Positions 9,340 to 16,648 of a DNA stretch of 64,000 nucleotides are shown here, one piece after another; the stretch's first letter is position 1; each line of letters begins with the position of its first letter. The notes under the pieces were generated by a model. That model was not told the DNA's origin, did not search any database, and saw only the letters and a program-made list of their open reading frames with translations. The stretch spans positions 2,014,277-2,078,276 of the forward strand of contig NZ_KB913013.1 of assembly GCF_000383955.1 (NCBI RefSeq), written 5' to 3'. Source of the DNA: Rudanella lutea DSM 19387 (GTDB lineage Bacteria; Bacteroidota; Bacteroidia; Cytophagales; Spirosomataceae). The translations under genes were made by a program, and so were the position numbers.

Positions 9340-9948
9340 ATGAACCTCTCTCAAACCGGCAGAGCCCTGCTCCTGTCAGGCGGTTTTCTTGCGCTCTTTA
9401 GTTTCGTTTCGCCCGATACCCCAACCCGGCCAACCAGCACTGAAGGCGCGCACCACGTCGCCAAACGCAAACTGATGGCCGACAAAAAAGCGTCGACAAT
9501 CACCTACGCCATGCGGCACCCCATGCATACCTGGGAGGGCGTTTGCCGCGATGTAAACGGCGCAATTGTGTACGACGATGAATCGAAAAAGGTGGAAACC
9601 GTGGCCATTGTGGCCAAGGTGGCCTCGTTCGACAGTCAGAACGCCAACCGCGACTCGCACGCCATCGAAGTACTGGAGGGCATTAAGTACCCCAACGTGA
9701 CCTTTGCCAGTCAACAGGTTCAGGACGACGGCTCGGGCAAACTGACCGTAACCGGTAGGCTCACCTTTCATGGCGTCACCAGAGCGGTGACGGTACCCGT
9801 TGTCCGGAAAGAAAGCGGAGGTGTGACGGTGTACGAAGGTTCATTCGTAACCAAGCTCACCGATCACCAGATTGAGAAGCCCAGCCTGATGATGGTGCCC
9901 GTAGAAGATGAGCTAAAGATCAAATTTTCGCTGGCGTTTCGGATGTAG
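9340..9948 (+). CDS. YceI family lipocalin-like periplasmic protein
   Basis: 202 residues with an N-terminal hydrophobic export segment. The YceI pattern is clear: TITYAMRHPMHTWEG near the start, then SFDSQNANRD, IKYPNVTFASQ and GRLTFHGVTR. YceI proteins form a lipocalin-like barrel that binds polyisoprenoid quinone-type or other amphipathic lipids in the periplasm. It starts 24 bases after the four-helix membrane protein and is almost certainly co-transcribed with it. The context suggests handling of a redox lipid for the Rieske/b561-like pair. Confidence 0.9.
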   Translation: MNLSQTGRALLLSGGFLALFSFVSPDTPTRPTSTEGAHHVAKRKLMADKKASTITYAMRHPMHTWEGVCRDVNGAIVYDDESKKVETVAIVAKVASFDSQNANRDSHAIEVLEGIKYPNVTFASQQVQDDGSGKLTVTGRLTFHGVTRAVTVPVVRKESGGVTVYEGSFVTKLTDHQIEKPSLMMVPVEDELKIKFSLAFRM

Positions 9949-9967
9949 ATACATAAGAAATCGAACA

Positions 9968-9998
9968 TTTGTCTAACCAGAAAACAAAAATTAATTTG
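9968..9998 (+). promoter_or_regulatory. Promoter for the S8 protease gene
   Basis: TTTG (9968-9971), 19 bases, then TTAATTTG (9991-9998) fits the Bacteroidota TTTG-N19-TAnnTTTG promoter with one mismatch. Transcription would begin near 10005, about 43 bases before the protease ATG. Confidence 0.45.
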
Positions 9999-10047
9999 AT
10001 TAATACCATAGTTCTGTATTTTGGTGGCCTAACTCTTTCCTTTGGTT

Positions 10048-11580
10048 ATGCACAACAAACTTTACGGAACTGCGCTGCTGGTAGCGCTCATGGCACAGAG
10101 TTGCCAGGTAAATACCGACATTCAGACGGCCCCGGCCACCCTTCGGACCAACACCGAAATTGACGCTTTCATCCGAACAACGCTGCAACAGAAAGGTGAT
10201 TTCCGGTGGGCAATGGCATCCGACGAACTGGTTTGGAGCGCCCTGCGGCAGTCCGACGGGGTAGTGTCGGTGGGCTACAAACCCGCCGGTTTATCGGCAG
10301 ATTTACGAGAGACCATCCACACGATCGACATTCAGGATGGTCCCTGGCAACAAGCCCGGCAGCAACTGCTCGATCTGGTGCTGCGAACTGAGCAGCAAAC
10401 CGACCCAACTCTGAAAGCAACTGATCTGGTGGCGTTTTCAGAAGAAACTCTGCCCGTACTCGATCTGCGAGTGAAACGTCTGGAGACTATTCAGCAGCTG
10501 CGAGCGTCGGGGCTGGTACGGTATGTGGAGCCGATGGGCTATCAGCCCGGCCAAAGCGACACCCGTGCCAAAACGGCTTCGAGTAGCGGATGTGGTTCCA
10601 ACATTGCCGATATTCCCCTCACCGAAGGGGCCGACTATACAACCCTCACCCCAGGCACCAAGTCGCCCTGGAACCACCCCTACCACGGCATCCGCGACGC
10701 CTGGAGCCGGAGCACCGGAGCAGGCACCAAAATTTTGCTTATCGATACCGGTATCAGCGACACTCAGGACAATCTCGGCAGTGCGTTCAACCAGGGAAGT
10801 TCAACCGGGCGCACCATCGAAAAACGGGTTACGCTGCCCAAAGCCTGGTTCTGGTCGTCGGCCGAAACGCCTGCCGATGGCTGTGGTCATGGCACCGCGA
10901 TGGCGGGGGCTATGCTAGCGCCACGCGGTACCGACGGTGCCGCCATGGGTGTTGCTTACAATGCCAGTCTGGTGAGCGTTCGGGCCGCTACCGATGTTTT
11001 TCTGGACGAATCGCGCGAGATGAAGGGCGTTGCCGATGCATACATTCTGGCCGGTAACCGCGACGACATCAAAATCACGAGTATGTCGCTGGGTACCATT
11101 CTGTATAACTCACAGGTGGCCGACGCCATTCGGTACGCTTTCAACAAAGGGAAGCTCATGTTTTGCGCGGGAGGTACCTCGTTTGGCTGGTCGGCGGGCT
11201 GGACAGGGGTCATCTTCCCCGCCAGCATGTCAGAAGTTCAGGCGATTACGGGCATTCAGGACAACCTGACCCGACGCTGCGAAACCTGCCACGAGGGAGC
11301 CGAAATTGACTTTGTGGTGGTCATGGAAAAAGCCGCCAATGGTCGGCACATCCCGACTCTGGCTATGAGTGGCAACCCACCCTCAACGGTAGGAGGCTCA
11401 TCGGTCGCTACGGCCACCACGGCGGGCATGGCGGCCTTGGTTTGGTCGCAAAACCCAACCGCGACCCGCACCCAGGTTCTGGACCGCCTGACCCGGTCGG
11501 CCAGCAACTACCCCAACCGAAGCAGCAATTTTGGCTGGGGCCGCATCAACGTCAATGCCGCCCTTACGGCCTTAAACTAA
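10048..11580 (+). CDS. S8 family subtilisin-like serine protease, lipoprotein
   Basis: 510 residues from the ATG at 10048; a TTG two codons earlier is less likely. The signal ends in lipobox AQSC (Cys 19), so the enzyme should be membrane-anchored outside the inner membrane. Residues ~25-175 are a propeptide-like region. The catalytic triad is readable: Asp ~233 in ILLIDTGI, His ~281 in GCGHGTAMAGAM, and Ser ~452 in GGSSVATATTAG. The usual GTSMAxP block is altered (GSSVATAT, no proline) but the serine context is intact. The substrate is unknown. It appears as a single gene between its own promoter and a hairpin. Confidence 0.93.
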   Translation: MHNKLYGTALLVALMAQSCQVNTDIQTAPATLRTNTEIDAFIRTTLQQKGDFRWAMASDELVWSALRQSDGVVSVGYKPAGLSADLRETIHTIDIQDGPWQQARQQLLDLVLRTEQQTDPTLKATDLVAFSEETLPVLDLRVKRLETIQQLRASGLVRYVEPMGYQPGQSDTRAKTASSSGCGSNIADIPLTEGADYTTLTPGTKSPWNHPYHGIRDAWSRSTGAGTKILLIDTGISDTQDNLGSAFNQGSSTGRTIEKRVTLPKAWFWSSAETPADGCGHGTAMAGAMLAPRGTDGAAMGVAYNASLVSVRAATDVFLDESREMKGVADAYILAGNRDDIKITSMSLGTILYNSQVADAIRYAFNKGKLMFCAGGTSFGWSAGWTGVIFPASMSEVQAITGIQDNLTRRCETCHEGAEIDFVVVMEKAANGRHIPTLAMSGNPPSTVGGSSVATATTAGMAALVWSQNPTATRTQVLDRLTRSASNYPNRSSNFGWGRINVNAALTALN

Positions 11581-11582
11581 GT

Positions 11583-11660
11583 GAATGAACCATGTAAAAT
11601 GCATAATGAAGTGACTGGCTGTGAGTAGGTCATTCAATTATGCATTTTACATTGTTCATT
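11583..11660. repeat. Inverted AT-rich intergenic element (ATGTAAAATGCATAATG family)
   Basis: Arms 11583-11615 and 11628-11660 are near-complements containing ATGTAAAATGCATAATG. It lies between the convergent protease and MFS genes and overlaps the last codon of the latter, so it may work as a two-way terminator. The same word family recurs near 34905 and 43622. Confidence 0.65.
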
Positions 11661-12930
11661 ATACATTCAATTCAGTCTGAGTACTTACCAGTTTGGGCTT
11701 ACGAAAACCGCGCCAGGCCAGCACGGCACTTATCACGGTCAGCACGGCGCTGAGCACGTACGGGGCACCCGGAAAATACACCGGCGCGCCCGTACTGGTG
11801 AAGTACGAAAACAGATTGGTCATAATAACCGGCCCAAAAATGGACGTGGTGCTGGCCAGGCTTGTCAGGGCACCCTGCACTTCGCCCTGTTCATTGGCGG
11901 GCACCTGCGTCGATATAATGCCTTGAATGGATGGTCCGGCAATGCCGCCGAGGGCGTAAACCCCCATGAACGCAAACATCATCCAGCTCTGACTGGCCAG
12001 GGCGAAAAGCGCAAAGCCTACGGCCGAAAATAGCAAACCCACATACACCGACCGCTGTTGCCCCAATTTCGGGATAATAATCCGGGTAAGGCCACCCTGT
12101 ACAATGGCAAAGCACAAGCCGATCATCGCCAGCGACCAGCCAACAATTTCCTCGTCCCAGCCAAACTTTTCCATGGTGTAAAATGTCCAGGTGCCCTGTA
12201 CCGAAAAGCCAGCAATGTAGATGAGCACGAGCGAGGCTACCAGACCCAGAATAACCGGGTAATGACACAGCCGGAGCAGAGAGCCTACGGGGTTGGCCCG
12301 TCGCCAGTCGAACGGACGGCGGTTTTCGGGAGCGAGCGATTCGGGCAAGACAAACAGACCGTACAGGAAATTGACAAACGAGAGACCAGCAGCCACAAAA
12401 AACGGCGTTCGCGGGCCAAACTGCGCCAGCGTACCACCCAGGGCGGGACCAAGAATAAAGCCAACGCCAAACGCGGCCCCTACAAGCCCAAAGTTCTGCG
12501 CCCGTTTTTCGGGGGTACTGATGTCGGCAATGTACGCACTCGCTGTAGTAAAGCTGGCCCCGGTAACGCCCGCCAGTAAACGCCCCAGAAAGAGCCACTC
12601 GATACTGGGAGCAAATCCCGTCAGAACGTAGTCGAGCCCGAACCCAAACAGGGAGAACAACAGCACCGGTCGGCGGCCGTACCGGTCGCTGAGCCCACCC
12701 AGTACGGGGGCAAACATAAACTGCATACCAGCGTACGCAAACGTCAGCCAGCCACCGTACCGGGCCGCCTGGCTCAAATCGCCCTGTATGAGTTGCTCAA
12801 TCAGCTTAGGCACCACCGGAATAATGATACCTAACCCCGTCACGTCGATCAGAAGGGTGATAAAAATAAACGCGAGAGCCGGGCCACGCTTGGCCGGGCC
12901 AGAGGTTACCTGGGTAGATTGAGTCGACAT
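11659..12930 (-). CDS. MFS transporter, TetA-like drug/proton antiporter family
   Basis: The ATG at 12930 gives 423 residues and about 12 membrane helices; the longer frame to 12999 runs into a hairpin. Signature motifs fit the TCR/TetA group: [15 protein letters not shown] in helix 1, the loop 2-3 motif [14 protein letters not shown], and in helix 5 [16 protein letters not shown]. Family members exchange protons for tetracycline or other small molecules across the inner membrane. The actual substrate cannot be inferred and there is no adjacent TetR regulator. The order dnaN then MFS on one strand, separated by a long hairpin, suggests separate transcription. Confidence 0.9.
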   Translation of the reverse strand: MSTQSTQVTSGPAKRGPALAFIFITLLIDVTGLGIIIPVVPKLIEQLIQGDLSQAARYGGWLTFAYAGMQFMFAPVLGGLSDRYGRRPVLLFSLFGFGLDYVLTGFAPSIEWLFLGRLLAGVTGASFTTASAYIADISTPEKRAQNFGLVGAAFGVGFILGPALGGTLAQFGPRTPFFVAAGLSFVNFLYGLFVLPESLAPENRRPFDWRRANPVGSLLRLCHYPVILGLVASLVLIYIAGFSVQGTWTFYTMEKFGWDEEIVGWSLAMIGLCFAIVQGGLTRIIIPKLGQQRSVYVGLLFSAVGFALFALASQSWMMFAFMGVYALGGIAGPSIQGIISTQVPANEQGEVQGALTSLASTTSIFGPVIMTNLFSYFTSTGAPVYFPGAPYVLSAVLTVISAVLAWRGFRKPKLVSTQTELNV

Positions 12931-12938
12931 AAGAAAGG

Positions 12939-13007
12939 AATGCGAAATGATGAATGGGCTGGTGCGCAGTAGTTTATCTGGCGCCAGCCCATTCATCATT
13001 TCGCATT
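12939..13007 (-). terminator. 27-bp stem hairpin after dnaN
   Basis: Arms 12939-12965 and 12981-13007 pair over 27 bases with a single G-U, around a 15-base loop. It lies just past the dnaN stop and before the MFS start, so it likely terminates dnaN. It includes ATGCGAAATGATGAATGGG-type words like other repeat elements here. Confidence 0.7.
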
Positions 13008-13023
13008 ATGCATTACGCATTAG

Positions 13024-14145
13024 TTAAGCGTACGTATTCAGCATCACTGGCATCACCAGCATCAGCAGTTCTTCGTTTTCTTCTTTATCGGCCGGAATGA
13101 TAAGACCCGCCCGGTTGGGAGCCGACATTTCGAGCGAAATCATCTTGGCGTTCAGGTTACCGAGCATCTCTACGAGCAACTTGGCATTGAAACCAATCTC
13201 CATCGGCACCCCTTCGTAATCGCACAAAAGAATCTCGTTGGCCTCGTTCGAGTAGTCGAGGTCTTCGGCCGAAATGGTAAGCTTGTTGTCTTTCAGCGAC
13301 AGCCGAATCTGGTGCGTTGTGCGGTTGGCGTAGATCATAATCCGCTTGAGCGAATTGAGCAGATCGGTACGGCCAATCGTCATGACGTTCGTGTTATTAG
13401 TCGGGATGGCGTTTTCGTAGTCCGGGAAACGCTCATCGATCAGGCGGCAGATCAGCTGCGTAGAGCTAAACGAGAACGATGCGTTGGCCTGGCTGAACTC
13501 AGCCCGTACATCGACCCCCTCGGGCAACGACGCTTTGAGGAGCTGGAGGGCTTTCCGGGGCACGATAAGCGACGTATTGGCCGAGCCCGAAATGTCGGTC
13601 CGGCGGTACCGGATCAGGCGGTGCCCGTCGGTAGCCACAAACGTAGCCTTATCGTCGCTCAGGTTCAGGTACACCCCCGTCATGGCCGGGCGCAGATCGT
13701 CGGTGCTGGTGGCAAAAACGGTATTGTTGATCGCATCGAGCAGGGCATCGGACGACAATTCGACCGACAGATTTTTGTTAACCGCCGGGATTTTGGGGAA
13801 ATCAATCGGGTTTTCGCCGGAGAGTTTGTAACGGCCGTTATCCGTCAGAATCTGGGTACCAAATGTCTCGGTGTCGATCTGGAACGTGACGGGTTGCTCG
13901 GGGAGGCTCCGCAACGTGTCGAGCAACAACTTGGCCGGAATCGCAATCGCCCCATTCTCCGTCGCATCAACCGGGATTTGGGTGGTCATGGTCGTCTGGA
14001 GATCTGAAGCCGTAACGGTCAGTGTCCCGTCCTCGATTTTAAAGAGGAAATTCTCTAAAATGGGCACAATAGGGTTCGACGCGACAACCCCGTTTATATT
14101 GGAAAGATTCTTAAGCAGAACCGAGGAGGAGACAATAAATTTCAT
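13024..14145 (-). CDS. dnaN: DNA polymerase III sliding clamp (beta subunit)
   Basis: 373 residues, the normal length, with the three clamp domains recognisable: MKFIVSSSVLLKNLSNINGVV at the start (shown to Val), IPAKLLLDTLRSLP, the conserved TDGHRL motif in the middle domain, and the C-terminal LMLVMPVML. The protein forms the ring clamp that tethers replicative polymerase to DNA. It is not next to dnaA or recF here, so this is not a classic origin region. It diverges from the SpeD-like operon. Confidence 0.97.
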   Translation of the reverse strand: MKFIVSSSVLLKNLSNINGVVASNPIVPILENFLFKIEDGTLTVTASDLQTTMTTQIPVDATENGAIAIPAKLLLDTLRSLPEQPVTFQIDTETFGTQILTDNGRYKLSGENPIDFPKIPAVNKNLSVELSSDALLDAINNTVFATSTDDLRPAMTGVYLNLSDDKATFVATDGHRLIRYRRTDISGSANTSLIVPRKALQLLKASLPEGVDVRAEFSQANASFSFSSTQLICRLIDERFPDYENAIPTNNTNVMTIGRTDLLNSLKRIMIYANRTTHQIRLSLKDNKLTISAEDLDYSNEANEILLCDYEGVPMEIGFNAKLLVEMLGNLNAKMISLEMSAPNRAGLIIPADKEENEELLMLVMPVMLNTYA

Positions 14146-14170
14146 AAGGCCTGTGTCTATTACAATAGAG

Positions 14171-14178
14171 CAAAACTA
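14171..14178 (-). promoter_or_regulatory. Promoter -7 box for dnaN (TAGTTTTG)
   Basis: On the minus strand TAGTTTTG matches TAnnTTTG and lies 25 bases before the dnaN ATG. No -33 TTTG is obvious at the usual distance. Confidence 0.5.
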
Positions 14179-14290
14179 AAAAAAAAGGCGGTACTTTCTA
14201 TGCCGTACAGGGCATAAGTTTACCAGAATCCTGCCGAGTGAACATCCACCCAACCGAAGCTTTGGGTATGTGCCTACACAAAAATAGAGC

Positions 14291-14338
14291 CAAAAACCCA
14301 TTCATTTGACCTTCAAACCATTCAGACAAAAACCCATT
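14291..14338. repeat. Direct repeat CAAAAACCCATT in the dnaN/speD divergent gap
   Basis: Identical 12-mers at 14291-14302 and 14327-14338 flank a shorter variant CAAACCATTC at 14314-14323. The second copy abuts the -33 box of the speD-like promoter, so these could be binding sites for a regulator; no protein is identified. Confidence 0.45.
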
Positions 14339-14367
14339 TGTAAACGCGCCTAAAACGGATAGTTTTG
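14337..14367 (+). promoter_or_regulatory. Near-ideal promoter of the SpeD/DUF4178 operon
   Basis: TTTG (14337-14340), exactly 19 bases, then TAGTTTTG (14360-14367) matches the Bacteroidota TTTG-N19-TAnnTTTG promoter in full. Transcription would begin near 14374. The short leader contains CTGACCA (14373-14379) and its complement TGGTCAG (14395-14401) ending five bases before the ATG, so a leader hairpin could cover the ribosome-binding area. Confidence 0.7.
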
Positions 14368-14406
14368 TCGGGCTGACCATCAGCCAGATACCGTTGGTCA
14401 GAACCC

Positions 14407-14760
14407 ATGACTACCTACACCCCCGGCCTGCATATACTGGCCACATTTACGGCTCCACAAACGCACCTGACCGACCCCGACGGTTGCCGGGCCCTGTTCG
14501 ACGCGCTCATCGACGAGCTGGGCCTCGCCAAAGTAGGCGAAACCTACCATGCTTTCCCGAATGGCGGGTTTACGGCCGTCGTTTGCCTTACCGAATCGCA
14601 CGTATCGATTCATACCTGGCCTGAATTCGGCGTGGCCACTTTTGACGTGTTTTTGTCTAACTTTCAGCGCAATAACGAGGCCAAGGTGCGGCTGTTCTAC
14701 GCGCGTACGCTGGGCCATTTCGACGCTACCGAACAAACCCGCCACGAACTGACCCGATGA
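14407..14760 (+). CDS. S-adenosylmethionine decarboxylase-family pyruvoyl enzyme (SpeD-like)
   Basis: 117 residues, a typical class-B SpeD proenzyme length. The self-cleavage motif ESHVSIHTWPE is at 63-73, so Ser64 should become the pyruvoyl cofactor. His69 is present. At the position of the catalytic Cys (20 residues after the cleavage serine, usually in a FTCG motif) this protein reads FLSN, that is Ser84 in place of Cys. Classic members decarboxylate S-adenosylmethionine to provide aminopropyl groups for spermidine; some family members instead decarboxylate arginine or ornithine. Substrate therefore remains open. The gene leads an operon containing a spermidine synthase-like enzyme and overlaps the next gene by four bases. 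Confidence 0.85.
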   Translation: MTTYTPGLHILATFTAPQTHLTDPDGCRALFDALIDELGLAKVGETYHAFPNGGFTAVVCLTESHVSIHTWPEFGVATFDVFLSNFQRNNEAKVRLFYARTLGHFDATEQTRHELTR

Positions 14761-16070
14761 CCGACGCTCTCCCCTCCGACTCACAGCCCGCATCGGCAAC
14801 GCTTCAGTGCCCGCACTGCAAACACACCATTACGTACTATGACGTAACGGGTAGTTCATTTTATGGTTGCCCTAATTGCCAAACCTTTTTCAAATACGAA
14901 ACCGAAAGCCTGCCCCGGCGTCTGACGCAGTTCGATAATCAAACTAAGCCGGTACTGCCGGTTGGCACAGAGGGCTTTATGGAGGGGCAATTTCATCGGG
15001 TGGTGGGCTACATGCACCGAAAAGAACGGGGCAAGCCTTATAACTGGGTCGAGTACGTGCTTTTCCGGGCCGATGGCGTGTACACCCAACTGGCCGAGTA
15101 CGAAGGGCATTGGACATACATTGTACCCACCAAAGCCAAATACAACGAGTACGGCAAAGGGGGCAACGCCTACTACGTCGATACCGAAGAACGGCAATAC
15201 CGGCTCTACAACCGCTACGAACCCCAGACCCTGCTGGCCATCGGTGAGTTTGACTGGAACGTGCTCGACGACGACCGGATGCGCGTGTCGGAGTACATCA
15301 ACCCGCCCTACACCCTTGTGGCCGAAGTGGCCGCTACCCGCACCGATTGGTACAAGGGCATCTATAAAACCCGGCAGGAGATCGCCAACGCCTTTGGCCT
15401 AAGCCCCTCCGACCTCCCCAAACCACAAGGGACAGGTGCCGCCCAGCCCGCCATCAGCCCCGAAAAATGGCAGGGGGTATTATCATTTACGGGCGTAGCA
15501 CTGGTTATTTTGTTCAGCCTGCAACTTCTGCTGACGATTGTAAAACCCCGTCAGTTTGTGCTCGATACCACCTACAGCACCGAGCTCGATACCGGCGCTA
15601 CCAACGTGAGCAACGGCCTGTTCAAGCCGGTCATCTCGCCTTCGTTTAGCATCAACGGCCCGGCGGCCCTCGAAATTCGGGTGTCGGCCGACATCGACAA
15701 TCAATGGGTAGAGTTGCCGATGAGCTTAGTGAACGAGCAAACGGGCCAATCGTACGAGTTTACCAAGGTGCTGGAGTATTATCACGGCGTAGATGGGGGC
15801 GAAAGCTGGTCGGAGGGTGGGGCCGTCGACGAAGCCGAACTGTCGCGGATTCCGTCGGGGCGGTACCACCTGAACCTCTACCCTATCTCACAGGGGAAAC
15901 CAAGCGTGCGGGGCTCGCTCCGGGTGACCCAAAACCCAACGATTTTCAGTAACCTGCTGATTCTGTTGACACTCCTGCTTATTTATCCAATTTATCTCTT
16001 GTTCAAAAAGCAGATTCTGGAAAGTAACCGCTGGCAAAACAGCGACTTTGCGGATGAAGGAACCGAATAA
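14757..16070 (+). CDS. DUF4178 zinc-ribbon membrane protein
   Basis: 437 residues, starting in an ATGA overlap with the SpeD-like gene. A zinc ribbon is formed by C18-x2-C21 and C38-x2-C41. Residues ~60-220 match DUF4178 (WVEYVLFRADGVYTQLAEYEGHW and similar aromatic repeats, shown shortened). A membrane helix near 242-262 is followed by a ~140-residue extracytoplasmic domain and a second helix near 402-424. DUF4178 proteins are found next to SpeD, DUF350 and spermidine synthase-like genes in several phyla; no biochemical function is established to my knowledge. The two helices place the protein beside the membrane-embedded synthase of this operon. Confidence 0.85.
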   Translation: MTDALPSDSQPASATLQCPHCKHTITYYDVTGSSFYGCPNCQTFFKYETESLPRRLTQFDNQTKPVLPVGTEGFMEGQFHRVVGYMHRKERGKPYNWVEYVLFRADGVYTQLAEYEGHWTYIVPTKAKYNEYGKGGNAYYVDTEERQYRLYNRYEPQTLLAIGEFDWNVLDDDRMRVSEYINPPYTLVAEVAATRTDWYKGIYKTRQEIANAFGLSPSDLPKPQGTGAAQPAISPEKWQGVLSFTGVALVILFSLQLLLTIVKPRQFVLDTTYSTELDTGATNVSNGLFKPVISPSFSINGPAALEIRVSADIDNQWVELPMSLVNEQTGQSYEFTKVLEYYHGVDGGESWSEGGAVDEAELSRIPSGRYHLNLYPISQGKPSVRGSLRVTQNPTIFSNLLILLTLLLIYPIYLLFKKQILESNRWQNSDFADEGTE

Positions 16071-16084
16071 ACCCACCTACTCCC

Positions 16085-16288
16085 ATGCTCAAAAACCTTT
16101 CGACTATCAAGGTCTATGTTTTCCTGATTGCGCTTTTGCTCGGCGGATTCGCCTGGGCGGGCCTGACAGGTACCTGGCTCATCGGCGACGACCTCGACAG
16201 TGTCGAGAAACGTGACGACAAGCAGGGTTTTCACCGATCGGTGGGGCGCGGCTACCGGGGAGGTCGCAGCGGGTTTTATCATAAATAA
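16085..16288 (+). CDS. Small membrane protein with basic Gly/Arg tail
   Basis: 67 residues: a single membrane helix (VYVFLIALLLGGFAWAGLTG), an acidic patch (GDDLDSVEKRDD) and a C-terminal RGYRGGRSGFYHK tail. No family was recognised. It begins 14 bases after the DUF4178 stop, has normal codon use and keeps the operon direction, so it is probably a real component. The basic aromatic tail may contact lipid, nucleic acid or partner proteins; this is not inferable further. Confidence 0.65.
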   Translation: MLKNLSTIKVYVFLIALLLGGFAWAGLTGTWLIGDDLDSVEKRDDKQGFHRSVGRGYRGGRSGFYHK

Positions 16289-16425
16289 GGAGAAGGGAGG
16301 AAAGGGAGGAAGGAGAAAAGAGAAGCTTATTGGCAATCGCCTGTTGTTCGTTGTTCATTCTTCATTATCCATTGTTCACTGCTCGTTGTTCACTGTTCGT
16401 TGTTCGTTGATACCTGTTCATTGTT
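16287..16425. repeat. Purine tract plus TTGTTCATTG-type tandem repeat inside the operon
   Basis: Bases 16287-16328 are an almost pure purine tract of GGAGAAGGGA-type units. Bases 16341-16425 are about ten degenerate copies of TTGTTCATTG/TTGTTCGTTG. Together they form the only sizable gap in the operon. They look like the degenerate intergenic repeats seen elsewhere here, inserted between two co-directional genes; effects on the transcript are unknown. Confidence 0.6.
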
Positions 16426-16441
16426 TTAACTCTCCAATTGT

Positions 16442-16648
16442 ATGGAATACAAATACATCATTGCTTCGATTGTTTACTCGCTGGTGGGTATCGTGATTCT
16501 GGTCATTTGCTTCGTGACTATTGAAAAAATTGCCCCGGAAAACCTCTGGAAAAAGATTGTCGATGAGCAAAACGTGGCACTGGCTATTCTGGCGGCTGCG
16601 TTTATGATTGCCCTGTCGATCATTATCAGTTCGGCTATTCATGGCTGA
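16442..16648 (+). CDS. DUF350 family small membrane protein (YjfL-like)
   Basis: 68 residues with two membrane helices (ASIVYSLVGIVILVICFV and ALAILAAAFMIALSIIISS) and the hinge ENLWKKIVDEQNVALA typical of DUF350. In E. coli the relative YjfL lies beside a PspA paralogue and a glutathionylspermidine synthase-like gene, a similar polyamine/membrane setting. Longer DUF350 proteins carry several such units; this is a single one. The stop overlaps the start of the synthase gene by eight bases, indicating translational coupling. Confidence 0.85.
   Translation: MEYKYIIASIVYSLVGIVILVICFVTIEKIAPENLWKKIVDEQNVALAILAAAFMIALSIIISSAIHG

Noticed and set aside
13024-14406. Replication origin near dnaN
   Set aside because: No dnaA, recF or DnaA-box cluster lies near dnaN in this window; the direct repeats match no DnaA box.
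16341-16425. CRISPR array
   Set aside because: The units are degenerate 10-mers without uniform repeats or spacers.
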